From Cystobacter ferrugineus (GTDB lineage Bacteria > Myxococcota > Myxococcia > Myxococcales > Myxococcaceae), in NCBI RefSeq assembly GCF_001887355.1, contig NZ_MPIN01000001.1:845932-909931 (forward strand): a stretch of DNA of 64,000 nucleotides, read 5' to 3'. The position numbers and the translations under genes were made by a program. The notes below the pieces were generated by a model. That model did not search any database, was not told where the DNA came from, and saw nothing but the letters and a program-made list of their open reading frames with translations. Positions 1 to 9,815 of the stretch are shown in pieces (within the stretch, counting starts at the first letter, position 1; the number at the start of each line of letters is the position of its first letter).

Positions 1-1431
1 CACAAGCGGCTGCTGGGGGTGGGGACGCTGCACGACCTGCGCCCCGGGCTGGATGACCTCAAGGCCGGCCGCATCCCCGAGGGGAACATCCAGCTCGAGC
101 TGGAGTCGGCCGAGTCCGAGGACGGCATCCGCAAGGCCCTGCGCAACGTGGCCGACGTGGAGCTCGTCTCCATGACGCCGGTGGTTGCCGCCGCCCCCGC
201 GGCCAACCCCGCGAGCGCGCTGCAGGCCTCGGCGGAGGCCTCCCGGGGCGCCACCGCGACGGGGGCGGATGGCGTGCGCACGGTGCGCGTGCGCACGGAG
301 CTGTTGGATCATTTCCTGGACACCGCGGGCGAGTTGTTGCTGGCCACCGCGCGCCTGCGCGAGCTGGGCAAGATGCTGCCGGAGGGCTCGCGCCCGCCCA
401 TCGAGGAGGGCGTGTACCGGCTGCACACGCTGGTGAAGGATCTGCACGACAAGGTGATGAGCGCGCGCATGACGCCGCTGTCGACCATCACCGACCGGCT
501 GCCCCGCGCGGCGCGCGACATCGCCCGGCGCAAGGAGCGCGAGGTGGAGCTGGTCATCACCGGCGCGGAGATCGAGCTGGACCGGGCCATCCTCGACGAC
601 CTGGCGGATCCACTGCTGCACCTGTTGCGCAACTGCATCGACCATGGCCTGGAGTCGCCCGAGGAGCGCGTGGCGGCGGGCAAGCCGCCCCGGGGCCGGG
701 TGGTGGTGTCGGTGCGGCGCGTGCGCGACCGCGTGGTGCTGGAGATGGAGGACGATGGCCGCGGCATGAACGTGGCGAAGCTCAAGGAGGCGGCGGTGGC
801 CCGGGGCGCCGTGTCGCCCGAGGCCGCCGCGCGCATGGCGGACCGGGAAGCGCTCATGCTCTCGTGCCTGCCCGGCGTGTCCACCGCGAAGGACGTCTCG
901 GAGATCTCCGGCCGCGGCGTGGGCATGGACGCCGTCAAGCGCGTGGCGGAGAACGTGGGCGGGACGCTGGAAATCGAGAGCGAGCTGGGCCGCGGCTCGC
1001 GCTTCACCCTGCGGCTGCCCCTGACGGTGGCCGTGGTGCAGCTGCTGCTCGTGTCGGTGGGGGAGGAAGTGTTCGGCCTGCCCATCGCCAAGGTGGTGGG
1101 CGCGCTGGAGGCCGACTCGGAGAAGCTCGAGCGCAGCCGGCAGATTCCGCTCCTGCCCCACAACCAGGGCCTGCTGCCGGTGTACGCCCTGGGCGAGCTG
1201 GTGGGAGTCGAGGCGTCGCCCCGCCGGGGGGGCGTGCGGCCCTATGTGGTGATGGAAGGCGATTCCGGCCGCGTCGCGCTCGCGGTCGACAAACTGATGG
1301 GGCAGGAAGAAGCGGTGCTCAAGCCGCTCTCCCGGCCCCTGGACTTGCTCCCAGGGCTTTCAGGGGTCACCATCCTGGGCACGGGCCGGCCGGTCTTCAT
1401 CCTGGACGTGCCAAGGTTGCTATCCGCGTGA
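1..1431 (+). CDS. CheA-type chemotaxis histidine kinase, C-terminal part (5' end outside window)
   Basis: The reading frame is open from base 1, so the N-terminus with the phosphoacceptor Hpt domain lies upstream of the window. What remains is a dimerisation segment (ELLDHFLDTAGELLLATARLR), a GHKL ATPase domain with its N box (LLRNCIDHGLESPEER), a G1 box (DDGRGM) and a G2-like box (SGRGVGMDAVK), and a C-terminal CheW-like domain beginning near LPLTVAVVQLLLV. An Ala-rich linker precedes the dimerisation segment. The kinase would phosphorylate a response regulator in the cytoplasm, downstream of chemoreceptors. The stop overlaps the CheC-like gene by 4 bases (GTGA), so the two are probably translationally coupled. 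The pathway it serves (motility, development or other) cannot be told from this fragment. Confidence 0.93.
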   Translation, partial: HKRLLGVGTLHDLRPGLDDLKAGRIPEGNIQLELESAESEDGIRKALRNVADVELVSMTPVVAAAPAANPASALQASAEASRGATATGADGVRTVRVRTELLDHFLDTAGELLLATARLRELGKMLPEGSRPPIEEGVYRLHTLVKDLHDKVMSARMTPLSTITDRLPRAARDIARRKEREVELVITGAEIELDRAILDDLADPLLHLLRNCIDHGLESPEERVAAGKPPRGRVVVSVRRVRDRVVLEMEDDGRGMNVAKLKEAAVARGAVSPEAAARMADREALMLSCLPGVSTAKDVSEISGRGVGMDAVKRVAENVGGTLEIESELGRGSRFTLRLPLTVAVVQLLLVSVGEEVFGLPIAKVVGALEADSEKLERSRQIPLLPHNQGLLPVYALGELVGVEASPRRGGVRPYVVMEGDSGRVALAVDKLMGQEEAVLKPLSRPLDLLPGLSGVTILGTGRPVFILDVPRLLSA

Positions 1432-2024
1432 GCCCTCTTCCGAGCGACATTCAGCTGGACGCCCTCCGAGAGGTGGCGAATATCGGCTGCGGCCATGCCA
1501 TCAACGCGCTCGCGCGGTTGGTGGGTGGCCGCACCGTGAACCTGTCCATTCCCCGCGCCCTCGTGGCCGAGATCCCAGAGCTGACGGAGCTGCTGGGCGG
1601 GGCCGATGCGTCCGTGGTGGCGGCGAAGCTGGGCATGGACGGCGAGCTGAGCGGGGTGCTGCTGCTGGTGATGCCCACCGACGACAGCGTGGCGCTGGAG
1701 TCCCTGCTGCTACGGCGGGAGGACGCGCCGCTCGAGGAGCGCGAGAGCGCCCTGTCCGAGGCCGCCAACATCGTGGCGAGCGCGTGCCTGTCGGCCATCG
1801 GCATGCTCACCGGGTGGCGGCTGCTGCCCACGGTGCCGATGCTCCTGCGGGGCACGGCGGGCCCGGTGCTGACCGACGTGATGCGGGCCACCGGGAGCGA
1901 TGGCCGGGTCGTGGTGCTCGAGACGCGCTTCTCGTCCGTGGGCGTGCCCGCGGTGGCCGGCCAGATGTTGCTGCTGTTGGATCAGGAAAGCTCCCGGGCG
2001 CTGCTCTCCCGTCTGGGCGTGTAG
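1428..2024 (+). CDS. CheC-like chemotaxis phosphatase
   Basis: This 198-residue protein has the two pseudo-symmetric CheC active-site motifs. The first is D-x3-E-x2-N near residue 10 (DALREVAN) and the second is S-x3-E-x2-N in the middle (SALSEAAN), each followed by a conserved Pro about 20 residues later (NLSIP and PTVP). CheC-family proteins dephosphorylate CheY~P in the cytoplasm. The GTG start at 1428 overlaps the kinase stop; the frame stays open further upstream, but that part is antisense-like composition inside cheA. Its partner CheD is not seen here. CheX is an alternative family name, but two intact active sites favour CheC. Confidence 0.85.
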   Translation: MSPLPSDIQLDALREVANIGCGHAINALARLVGGRTVNLSIPRALVAEIPELTELLGGADASVVAAKLGMDGELSGVLLLVMPTDDSVALESLLLRREDAPLEERESALSEAANIVASACLSAIGMLTGWRLLPTVPMLLRGTAGPVLTDVMRATGSDGRVVVLETRFSSVGVPAVAGQMLLLLDQESSRALLSRLGV

Positions 2025-2127
2025 CCGGGCGACCGTCCGGGCTCGCGGCAGGTTGCGACCCCCTCCCTCCATTCCCAGCTTCCCTGGTGCATGGGGCGGC
2101 CTCTCGGCGCTCCAGGGGGAGGCGTTC

Positions 2128-2544
2128 ATGAGGAAGATCATCAGCGGCGCGCTCTGGAGCGCGATGGTGCTCGCGGGATGCCAGACCGGAGGCGCGGTGG
2201 CCACGCGTGACACCCCGGTCGTCCTGGAGCAGAGCGCTCGCAACCCCAGCTCGCTCGAGCGCGGACTCCAGCTACGGGGCACCGTGGACCAGGACTACGC
2301 GGACATGCTCGTGATGGAAGACGAGTGGGGCGAGAAGCGCTACCTGCGCATCGGCAGCCAGACGCGCTACTACCAGTCCGGCAAGCAGGTGAGCCGCACG
2401 TTCCTCGCTCCGGGCTCCACCGTGCGCGCCTCGTTCGACGACAACAACCGGGAGACGATCGCTCGCGAAATCCACATCGTGGGCGACATCCAGGTGGATG
2501 CGCCGGTGCAACTGCCCACCCGCTCCGGCGCGCCCATTCCCTGA
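2128..2544 (+). CDS. Small secreted lipoprotein of unknown function
   Basis: This 138-residue protein begins with a lipoprotein signal peptide and lipobox (MVLAGC, Cys18). The mature part is short and polar, with a compact beta-rich look (LQLRGTVDQDYADMLVMEDEWGEKRYLRI). It could be a small OB- or SH3-like fold, but I do not recognise the family. The ATG at 2128 follows a GGGGAGGCG ribosome-binding site and sits about 100 bases after the CheC-like gene. The frame is open further upstream, but that part lies in the CheC gene and is not coding. Its location is presumably the inner or outer membrane facing the periplasm. Confidence 0.7.
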   Translation: MRKIISGALWSAMVLAGCQTGGAVATRDTPVVLEQSARNPSSLERGLQLRGTVDQDYADMLVMEDEWGEKRYLRIGSQTRYYQSGKQVSRTFLAPGSTVRASFDDNNRETIAREIHIVGDIQVDAPVQLPTRSGAPIP

Positions 2545-2764
2545 CGTGAAACGTCCCATGGCTCGCGCGCGTTTCGGGTGCGCAGCGCCCTGGCGCGCCG
2601 TGTCATTTCCACTGGGAGCCTCGGCGATTCCTCCTCGCCGTGTGGTGGATCGCGCGCGGCGCGGCGAAAATCCGAGGAGGACCTGTCGGGTTCGGCGCTG
2701 AATCGTGACACTCCAAGTATCGGAGGTTTTCATTCTGAAACGGGTGTGAAAAGGTGCGGCCGCG

Positions 2765-4369
2765 ATGATGGTTGATTGGTCGTCTCGCCGTCCCCCGGCT
2801 CCACGCGCGAACACTCGTCATCCGGTCGTGACCTCACTGCTCCTCCCCCTGGCGATCTCGGGCTGCCTCCACGCGCCGCCCTCCGCCGAGAAGGTGACGT
2901 CCGAGGTTCACACGGAGGCGGCGGTTTCCGTTCCCGTGGCGCAGCCCGAGCGTGTGGTGGCTCCCGCGGTGGCGCCCCGCCCCTGGTCCGACGAGGTGCT
3001 CTACTTCGTCGTCGTGGATCGCTTCGCGGATGGCGATGCGACCAACAACCTCCAGGTGGACGTGAAGGCCCCGGGCACCTTCCACGGCGGAGACTTCAAG
3101 GGTCTGCGCGAGCAGCTCGACGAGCTGTCCTCGCTGGGCGTGACGGCGCTGTGGATCACCCCCGTGGTGAAGAACATCGACGGCTTCGTCACCGGCGCGG
3201 GTTTTCCGGACTGGGGCTACCACGGCTACTGGGCCGAGGACTTCCACCAGCTCGACCCGCGCTTCGGCTCCGAGCAGGAGCTGAAGGCCCTGGTGGACGC
3301 CGCCCACCAGCGCGGCATCCGCGTGCTGCTGGACGTGGTGTACAACCACCCGGGCTACAACTCGCACTACCTGAAGGATCCCCAGACGAGTGGGTGGCTG
3401 CGCTCGGAGGAGCAGGGGACGTGCGGCCAGGACGACGTGACGAGCTGCGTGTCCGGCCTGCCCGACTTCAAGACGGAACGGCCCGAGGTGGCCAGCTACC
3501 TGCTCGACGCGCAGCTCGCCTGGGGCAAGCGCTCGGGGGTGGATGGCTTCCGCCTGGACACGGTGAAGCACGTGGACCACCCCTTCTGGCGGGAGCACCG
3601 CCGCCGCACCCGCGAGGAGCTGGGCCCTGACTTCTTCCTGCTCGGCGAGGTGTGGGGTGGGGACCGCGAGTCACTCGACCCGTGGTTCTCCGGGGACGAG
3701 CTGGATGCCGGCTTCGACTTCAGCTTCCAGGGCAGCGCGCTCGCGTGGTTGCAGGGGCGCGGACGCACCGTGGCCTTCGACGCCTATCTCCGCTCGCGCC
3801 ACAAGGTCCGCAAGGGCTACCTCCTGTCGCACTTCCTGTCCTCGCACGACGTGCCCGGCGCGCTCTTCCAGCTCTCGGGAGACAAGGCGCGCTTCCGGCT
3901 CGCGGCGCTGCTGCAGCTCACCACCACGGGCATGCCCGCCATCTACTACGGCGAGGAAGTGGGGCGCCCGGGAGGAGACTGGCCCGCCAACCGCGGAGAC
4001 ATGCCGTGGGGCGAGCGCCATGTGGCACCCGGAGCCGGGCTGCCGCGCGATGAGTCCCTTCGCCAGTTCTACCAGAAGCTCATCGCGCTCCGGCGGGCCC
4101 ATCCCGCGCTCTCGCGGGGCTCGCACAAGGGCCTGGCGACCGAAGGGGATGTTTACACTTTCTTGCGCCACGACTCCGAGTCCGGTGACGCGGTGGTTGT
4201 CGTGGTGAATCGCGGTGATAAGAAGGCGTCCGTCTCGGTCCCCTGGCCCGAGGCGTGGGGTGGCGCGGCCGCGCGAGACCTGCTCGACGGAGGCGGACTG
4301 GAGCCCGGTCCGACCCTGGAGATCACCGTCGAGGCGCTGTCTGCCCGCATCCTGGGTCGAGCCCTGTGA
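2765..4369 (+). CDS. GH13 alpha-amylase family lipoprotein
   Basis: This 534-residue protein is a secreted alpha-glucan hydrolase. An N-terminal signal leads to a lipobox (LAISGC, Cys34), so the enzyme is probably membrane-anchored. The (beta/alpha)8 barrel carries all four GH13 regions: DVVYNH (about 190-195), GFRLD with nucleophile Asp265, GEVW with acid/base Glu295, and SSHD with Asp362. A short C-terminal beta domain follows. It opens a co-directional run with malK, malE, malF and malG, so starch or maltodextrin is the likely substrate. The ATG at 2765 is preferred because later starts would leave a signal peptide without a basic N-region. Alpha-amylase, maltogenic amylase and cyclomaltodextrinase cannot be separated by eye. 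Confidence 0.9.
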   Translation: MMVDWSSRRPPAPRANTRHPVVTSLLLPLAISGCLHAPPSAEKVTSEVHTEAAVSVPVAQPERVVAPAVAPRPWSDEVLYFVVVDRFADGDATNNLQVDVKAPGTFHGGDFKGLREQLDELSSLGVTALWITPVVKNIDGFVTGAGFPDWGYHGYWAEDFHQLDPRFGSEQELKALVDAAHQRGIRVLLDVVYNHPGYNSHYLKDPQTSGWLRSEEQGTCGQDDVTSCVSGLPDFKTERPEVASYLLDAQLAWGKRSGVDGFRLDTVKHVDHPFWREHRRRTREELGPDFFLLGEVWGGDRESLDPWFSGDELDAGFDFSFQGSALAWLQGRGRTVAFDAYLRSRHKVRKGYLLSHFLSSHDVPGALFQLSGDKARFRLAALLQLTTTGMPAIYYGEEVGRPGGDWPANRGDMPWGERHVAPGAGLPRDESLRQFYQKLIALRRAHPALSRGSHKGLATEGDVYTFLRHDSESGDAVVVVVNRGDKKASVSVPWPEAWGGAAARDLLDGGGLEPGPTLEITVEALSARILGRAL

Positions 4370-4401
4370 AGTTCGTGCGGTGTTCCAGCAGGCAGAGGGG
4401 C

Positions 4402-4425
4402 CCCTCCGAGCGGGCCCTCGGAGGG
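4402..4425 (+). promoter_or_regulatory. Hairpin overlapping the malK ribosome-binding site
   Basis: A perfect 9-bp stem (CCCTCCGAG / CTCGGAGGG) with a 6-base loop lies between the amylase stop and the malK start. Its 3' arm contains the GGAGGG Shine-Dalgarno sequence. There is no T-run after it, so it does not look like a simple intrinsic terminator. It could lower translation of the transporter genes or mark an RNA processing site. Confidence 0.45.
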
Positions 4426-4434
4426 AGAGCCTGA

Positions 4435-5529
<1,095 letters not shown>

Positions 5530-5575
5530 GCCCGCGCCTCCTTCCTACCCCTTCCTCTTCCTAGGACTCCCCCAC

Positions 5576-6808
5576 ATGAAGAACCTGCGATGGATGTTCG
5601 CGGCCGCGAGTGCCTGTGTGCTCGCCTTCCTGCCCTCGGCCTCTTCCGCCGCCGAGACGAAGGAACTCGTCCTCTGGCACGGCTACCGCGCCGAGGAGAA
5701 GGCCGCGCTGGAGAAGCTGGTGGGCCAGTTCAACTCCGCCCACGCCGCCGAGGGCATCAAGGTGACCACGCTGGCGGTGCCGTATGACGCCTACGCGGAC
5801 AAGATCTCCGCCACGGTGCCGCGCGGCAAGGGCCCGGACGTCTTCATCTTCGCCCAGGACCGGTTGGGCGGATGGATCGAGGCGGGCAACACCGTGGAGC
5901 CCATCGACTTCTACCTGGACGACGAGCTCAAGAAGCGCTTCATCCCCTCCACGCTCCAGGCGATGGTCTACCGCGGCACCACCTACGGCCTGCCGCTCAA
6001 CTACAAGTCCATCACGCTCATCTACAACAAGAAGCTGGTGCCCACGCCGCCCAAGACGAGCGGCGAGCTGGTGACGATGGCCAAGAAGATCACCGACAAG
6101 AAGGCGGGCCGCTTCGGTCTGGCCTACGCCTACGGTGACTTCTACTACCACGCGGCGCTGATGAACGGCTTTGGCGGGGGCGTGTTCGGCGCGGACGGCG
6201 CGCCCACGATGAACTCGCCGGCCAACGTCAAGGCGGCGGACCAGCTCCTCAAGTGGATGGACAAGGACGGGATTCTTCCGGCCGAGCCGACCACCGCGCT
6301 CATCACCTCGCTCTTCAACGAGGGCAAGGCGGGCATGGTGTTCTCCGGCCCGTGGTTCCTCGGGGAGATCGCCAAGGGCGTGGACTACGGCCTCGCGCCG
6401 CTGCCCACGCTGGACGAGGCGGGCGGCAAGCCCATGCGTCCGTGGACGACGGTGGAGGGCGTCTATGTCGCCGCGCCGTCGAAGAACAAGGACGCGGCGT
6501 TCGAGCTGGCCAAGTTCCTCACCAGCACCGAGGGCGCCAAGGTGCTCGCGCTCGAGGGCCGTCAGAGCCCCGCCAACCAGGCGGTGTACTCCGACCCGAA
6601 GGTGGCCGCCGACGCGCAGCTCAAGGCGTTCCGCGCCCAGGTCGACACGGCGGTGCCCATGCCCAACGTGCCGGAGATGTCGATGGTCTGGGGCCATGCC
6701 ACCTCGGCGATGAGCTCCATCCTCAAGAAGACCGCGACCCCCAAGGCCGCCCTGGACGCCGCCCAGAAGGGTGTCGCCAAGGACGTGGCCAGCCTGCGCA
6801 AGAAGTGA
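5576..6808 (+). CDS. malE: Maltodextrin/sugar ABC transporter periplasmic binding protein
   Basis: The 410-residue protein has a Sec signal peptide ending near SASSAAE and a family 1 solute-binding fold (ELVLWHGYRAEEKAALEKL at the mature start). Motifs typical of MalE relatives include FIFAQDRLGGWIEAG, the hinge-like YGLPLNYKSITLIYNKKL, and GKAGMVFSGPWFLGE near residue 250. It would capture malto-oligosaccharides in the periplasm and pass them to MalFG. It lies 46 bases after malK and 10 bases before malF in an apparent operon. The ligand is inferred from the neighbouring glucan hydrolases. Confidence 0.93.
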   Translation: MKNLRWMFAAASACVLAFLPSASSAAETKELVLWHGYRAEEKAALEKLVGQFNSAHAAEGIKVTTLAVPYDAYADKISATVPRGKGPDVFIFAQDRLGGWIEAGNTVEPIDFYLDDELKKRFIPSTLQAMVYRGTTYGLPLNYKSITLIYNKKLVPTPPKTSGELVTMAKKITDKKAGRFGLAYAYGDFYYHAALMNGFGGGVFGADGAPTMNSPANVKAADQLLKWMDKDGILPAEPTTALITSLFNEGKAGMVFSGPWFLGEIAKGVDYGLAPLPTLDEAGGKPMRPWTTVEGVYVAAPSKNKDAAFELAKFLTSTEGAKVLALEGRQSPANQAVYSDPKVAADAQLKAFRAQVDTAVPMPNVPEMSMVWGHATSAMSSILKKTATPKAALDAAQKGVAKDVASLRKK

Positions 6809-6818
6809 GAGGTAGAGC

Positions 6819-8873
6819 GTGAGAAACCCGGTCCCCCACCCTCCCAGCAGCGAACCTGGGAATCCCGCCGCCCTGCTCACCGACAGCAGCGGCCTCGATG
6901 GTGCCCCCGGTTCGGGCGAACCCTCCGGAGGCGCGGGTGCGCTTCGCCGCTGGCGGGTGCTCGTGGGCCTGTTCCTCTCGCTCGGCGTGGCGCTGTTCAT
7001 CGCCCAGGGCCTCCTGGCCAAGGCGTTGGACAGCGTCTCCACCGAACGCGCGGATCGTCAGTCCTTCGTCTCCCTGCGCGCCCTGGAGGATCTCGTCCAG
7101 CGCGCCGGGGGCTCGGGCGACGCGGTGCGCGCCGTGGTGGATTCGTGGAAGACGCAACTGCCCGCCGGCAGCGCGGTGCGGGTGGTGGCCTTCTCGGGCA
7201 TCCGGCTGGAGGCGTCCACCTTCCCCGAGGACGTGGGGGAGCGCGCGGCGCCGCGCCGGCTGTCGCGCGAGGAGAAGCCCCTCTATGACCGGGGCCAGCG
7301 GCTGCGCGCCGCGGTGGAGACCAACCGCGAGGAGGGCAGTGCGCGCAAGCTGGAGGTGGAGGCCGAGGCGCTGCCCGACGGCGGACGCCTGCTGAGCGCC
7401 CCGGTGGAAGTGGAGGGCTCGGTGGTGGGCATGGTGGAGCTGGCCACGGCGCCGCTCGCGGCCCCGCTGAAGCCCTCGCTGCCGACGCTGTTGTTGTGCT
7501 GGCTGTTGCCGCTGGCGCTGTGCGCCGTGGCGTCCTTCGTGGTGCGGCGCCAGGGCGTGCTCGTCGCCGTGTCGGTGGTGGCGCTCGTGGTGGGCCTGGG
7601 CGCCTATGGCTCCTACTCGCTGGGCACGCTGGGCGCCGAGGTGCGGGGCACGCAGACGCTCGTGGCCGAGCAGGTGCGCGCCATGTCCGAGCGGGCCCAG
7701 GCGGTGATGGCGGAGCGGCAGCTCGCCACCGAGCCCGCGCTGCGGCCCGGGGACTGGGACGCGGATGCGTACCGCCGTCCGCTGGGACTGGTGAGCCCCG
7801 AGGGGCAGGTGAATGAGTCGGTGGTGTCCGCGCGCATGGAGGAGCTGCGCTCGGGCGTGAGCCGCGCGATCACGGGTCTGGGCGTGGCGGCGCTCGTCGT
7901 GCTGCTCTTCATCGGCCTGGGCGGCGTGCACCGCACGGTGGCCACGGTGGTGGAGAACCGCACCGCCTACCTCTACATCGCTCCGGCGATGGTGGGCATG
8001 CTGGTGCTCGTCTTCTTCCCGTTCTTCTACGGCATCGCCCTGTCGTTCACCGACTCCACGCTCTACAACGCGGGCCAGCCGTTCATGAACCTGTGGGTCG
8101 GCCTGCGCAACTACGTGGAGATCCTCGGCGACTTCAACATCGTGAAGCGCGCGCAGGACGGCTCGCTCGTCTTCAACTACCTCAACTTCTACTACACGCT
8201 CTTCTTCACGGTGGTGTGGACCATCACCAACGTGGTGCTCGGCGTGACGCTGGGCCTGGTGCTGGCGCTGATCCTCAACGTGGACAAGCTGGCCCTGCGG
8301 CCCGTCTACCGCGTGCTGCTCATCCTGCCCTGGGCCATGCCCAACTACATCACCGCGCTCATCTGGAAGGGCATGTTCCACCAGCAGTTCGGCGTGGTGA
8401 ACCACATCATCCGCATGTTCGGCGGCCAGGGCCTGTCCTGGTACGACACGCCCTTCACCTCGTTCCTCACGGTGCTCGCCACCAACGGCTGGTTGAGCTT
8501 CCCCTTCATGATGGTGGTGTCGCTCGGCGCGCTCCAGTCCATCCCCATGGAGCTGTACGAGGCGGCGCGCGTGGATGGCGCCAGCCGCTGGCAGCAGTTC
8601 ACCGCCATCACCCTGCCGGCGCTCAAGCCCGCGCTCGTGCCCGCCGTCATCCTCTCGGTGGTGTGGACCTTCAACCAGTTCAACGTCATCTTCCTGGTGA
8701 CGGAAGGTGAGCCGAGCCACTCGACGGAGATCCTCATCACCCAGGCGTACAAGTACGCCTTCCAGCTCTACCGCCATGGCTACGCGGCGGCCTACTCCAC
8801 CATCATCTTCGGCATCCTGTTGCTCTACAGCATGGTGCAGAACCGGGTCTCGCGCGCCACGGAGGCCGCCTGA
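6819..8873 (+). CDS. malF: Sugar ABC transporter permease MalF with long N-terminal sensor-like extension
   Basis: The C-terminal 300 residues are a standard MalF-type permease: it starts at AYLYIAPAMVGMLVLVFFPF (about residue 385) and carries the EAA loop EAARVDGASRWQQF near residue 582. The first 380 residues are unusual. They contain a Pro/Gly/Ser-rich N-terminus, a membrane segment (about 46-68), a predicted extracytoplasmic domain of about 150 residues, two more membrane segments (about 225-275), a second extracytoplasmic piece, and a fourth membrane segment near 350-370. The layout resembles the input half of a sensor kinase or chemoreceptor. At 684 residues it is longer than most MalF proteins. 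The GTG start at 6819 follows an AGAGGTAGAG ribosome-binding site; its stop overlaps malG by one base. Confidence 0.93.
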   Translation: MRNPVPHPPSSEPGNPAALLTDSSGLDGAPGSGEPSGGAGALRRWRVLVGLFLSLGVALFIAQGLLAKALDSVSTERADRQSFVSLRALEDLVQRAGGSGDAVRAVVDSWKTQLPAGSAVRVVAFSGIRLEASTFPEDVGERAAPRRLSREEKPLYDRGQRLRAAVETNREEGSARKLEVEAEALPDGGRLLSAPVEVEGSVVGMVELATAPLAAPLKPSLPTLLLCWLLPLALCAVASFVVRRQGVLVAVSVVALVVGLGAYGSYSLGTLGAEVRGTQTLVAEQVRAMSERAQAVMAERQLATEPALRPGDWDADAYRRPLGLVSPEGQVNESVVSARMEELRSGVSRAITGLGVAALVVLLFIGLGGVHRTVATVVENRTAYLYIAPAMVGMLVLVFFPFFYGIALSFTDSTLYNAGQPFMNLWVGLRNYVEILGDFNIVKRAQDGSLVFNYLNFYYTLFFTVVWTITNVVLGVTLGLVLALILNVDKLALRPVYRVLLILPWAMPNYITALIWKGMFHQQFGVVNHIIRMFGGQGLSWYDTPFTSFLTVLATNGWLSFPFMMVVSLGALQSIPMELYEAARVDGASRWQQFTAITLPALKPALVPAVILSVVWTFNQFNVIFLVTEGEPSHSTEILITQAYKYAFQLYRHGYAAAYSTIIFGILLLYSMVQNRVSRATEAA

Positions 8874-9751
8874 TGTTCTCGCGTCGTGACGGAATCCCCC
8901 ACTGGCCGCTGCACGTGCTGCTGGTGCTCTTCACCCTCTTCGCGCTCTATCCCATCCTCTGGGTCATCTCGATCGCGTTCTCCGGGCGGCAGAGCCTCGC
9001 CATCACCACGCTGCCCGAGTCGCCCACCGCGCTCGAGCGCGTGCGCGCCATCATCCCGTGGCCCGAGACGTGGTCGGCCTCCAACTTCACCTCGGTGATG
9101 ACGGAGCAGCCCTTCGGCCACTGGCTGTTCAACAGCGCCGTCATCGCGCTGGGCACCACCGTGGTGGGCGTGTTCCTCGCGTGCACCGCGGCGTACGCCT
9201 TCAGCCGCTTCAAGTTCGTGGGGCAGCGCACCGGCATGATGGCCTTCCTCGTGTCCCAGATGTTCCCGGGCACGCTCATGCTCATTCCGCTCTACATCAT
9301 CCTGGTGCAGTGGCTGGGGCTGGGCAGCTCGCGCCTGGGGCTGATGATCGTCTACGCCACCACGTCCATTCCCTTCAGCGTGTGGATGCTCAAGGGCTAC
9401 TTCGACACCATTCCCAAGGACCTGGAGGAGGCGGCGCTGATGGAGGGCGCCTCGGTGGGGAAGATCTTCTGGACCATCATCCTGCCGCTGGCCAAGCCCG
9501 CGGTGGCGGTGACGGCGCTCTTCTCGTTCATGACGGCGTGGAACGAGTTCATCCTCGCGGCCACCTTCATGGACCAGGAAGCCATGTACACGGCGCCCGT
9601 GGGCCTGCGCTTCTTCGTGGGTGGCTACTCGCAGCAGTGGGGCTACTTCGCCGCGGGCTCCATCATCGTGTCCATCCCCGTCGTCTTCCTGTTCCTCTTC
9701 CTGCAGAAGTACCTGGTGTCCGGGCTCACCGCCGGCAGCGTCAAGGGCTAG
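8873..9751 (+). CDS. malG: Sugar ABC transporter permease MalG
   Basis: This 292-residue membrane protein is the second permease subunit. It has six membrane segments and the EAA motif EEAALMEGASVGKIFWTIILP near residue 185, followed by the usual P-x3-P region (LPLAKPAVAV). It ends in FLQKYLVSGLTAGSVKG, the typical MalG tail that inserts into the MalK dimer. The ATG overlaps the malF stop (TGATG), indicating coupling. With MalF and MalK it would form the inner-membrane channel. Confidence 0.96.
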   Translation: MFSRRDGIPHWPLHVLLVLFTLFALYPILWVISIAFSGRQSLAITTLPESPTALERVRAIIPWPETWSASNFTSVMTEQPFGHWLFNSAVIALGTTVVGVFLACTAAYAFSRFKFVGQRTGMMAFLVSQMFPGTLMLIPLYIILVQWLGLGSSRLGLMIVYATTSIPFSVWMLKGYFDTIPKDLEEAALMEGASVGKIFWTIILPLAKPAVAVTALFSFMTAWNEFILAATFMDQEAMYTAPVGLRFFVGGYSQQWGYFAAGSIIVSIPVVFLFLFLQKYLVSGLTAGSVKG

Positions 9752-9815
9752 CCCGTCCGCCGCACCCCGTCCTGGCCTTACCCCGCTTGTGCCTTACCCC
9801 AAGGAGAAGTGCCTG

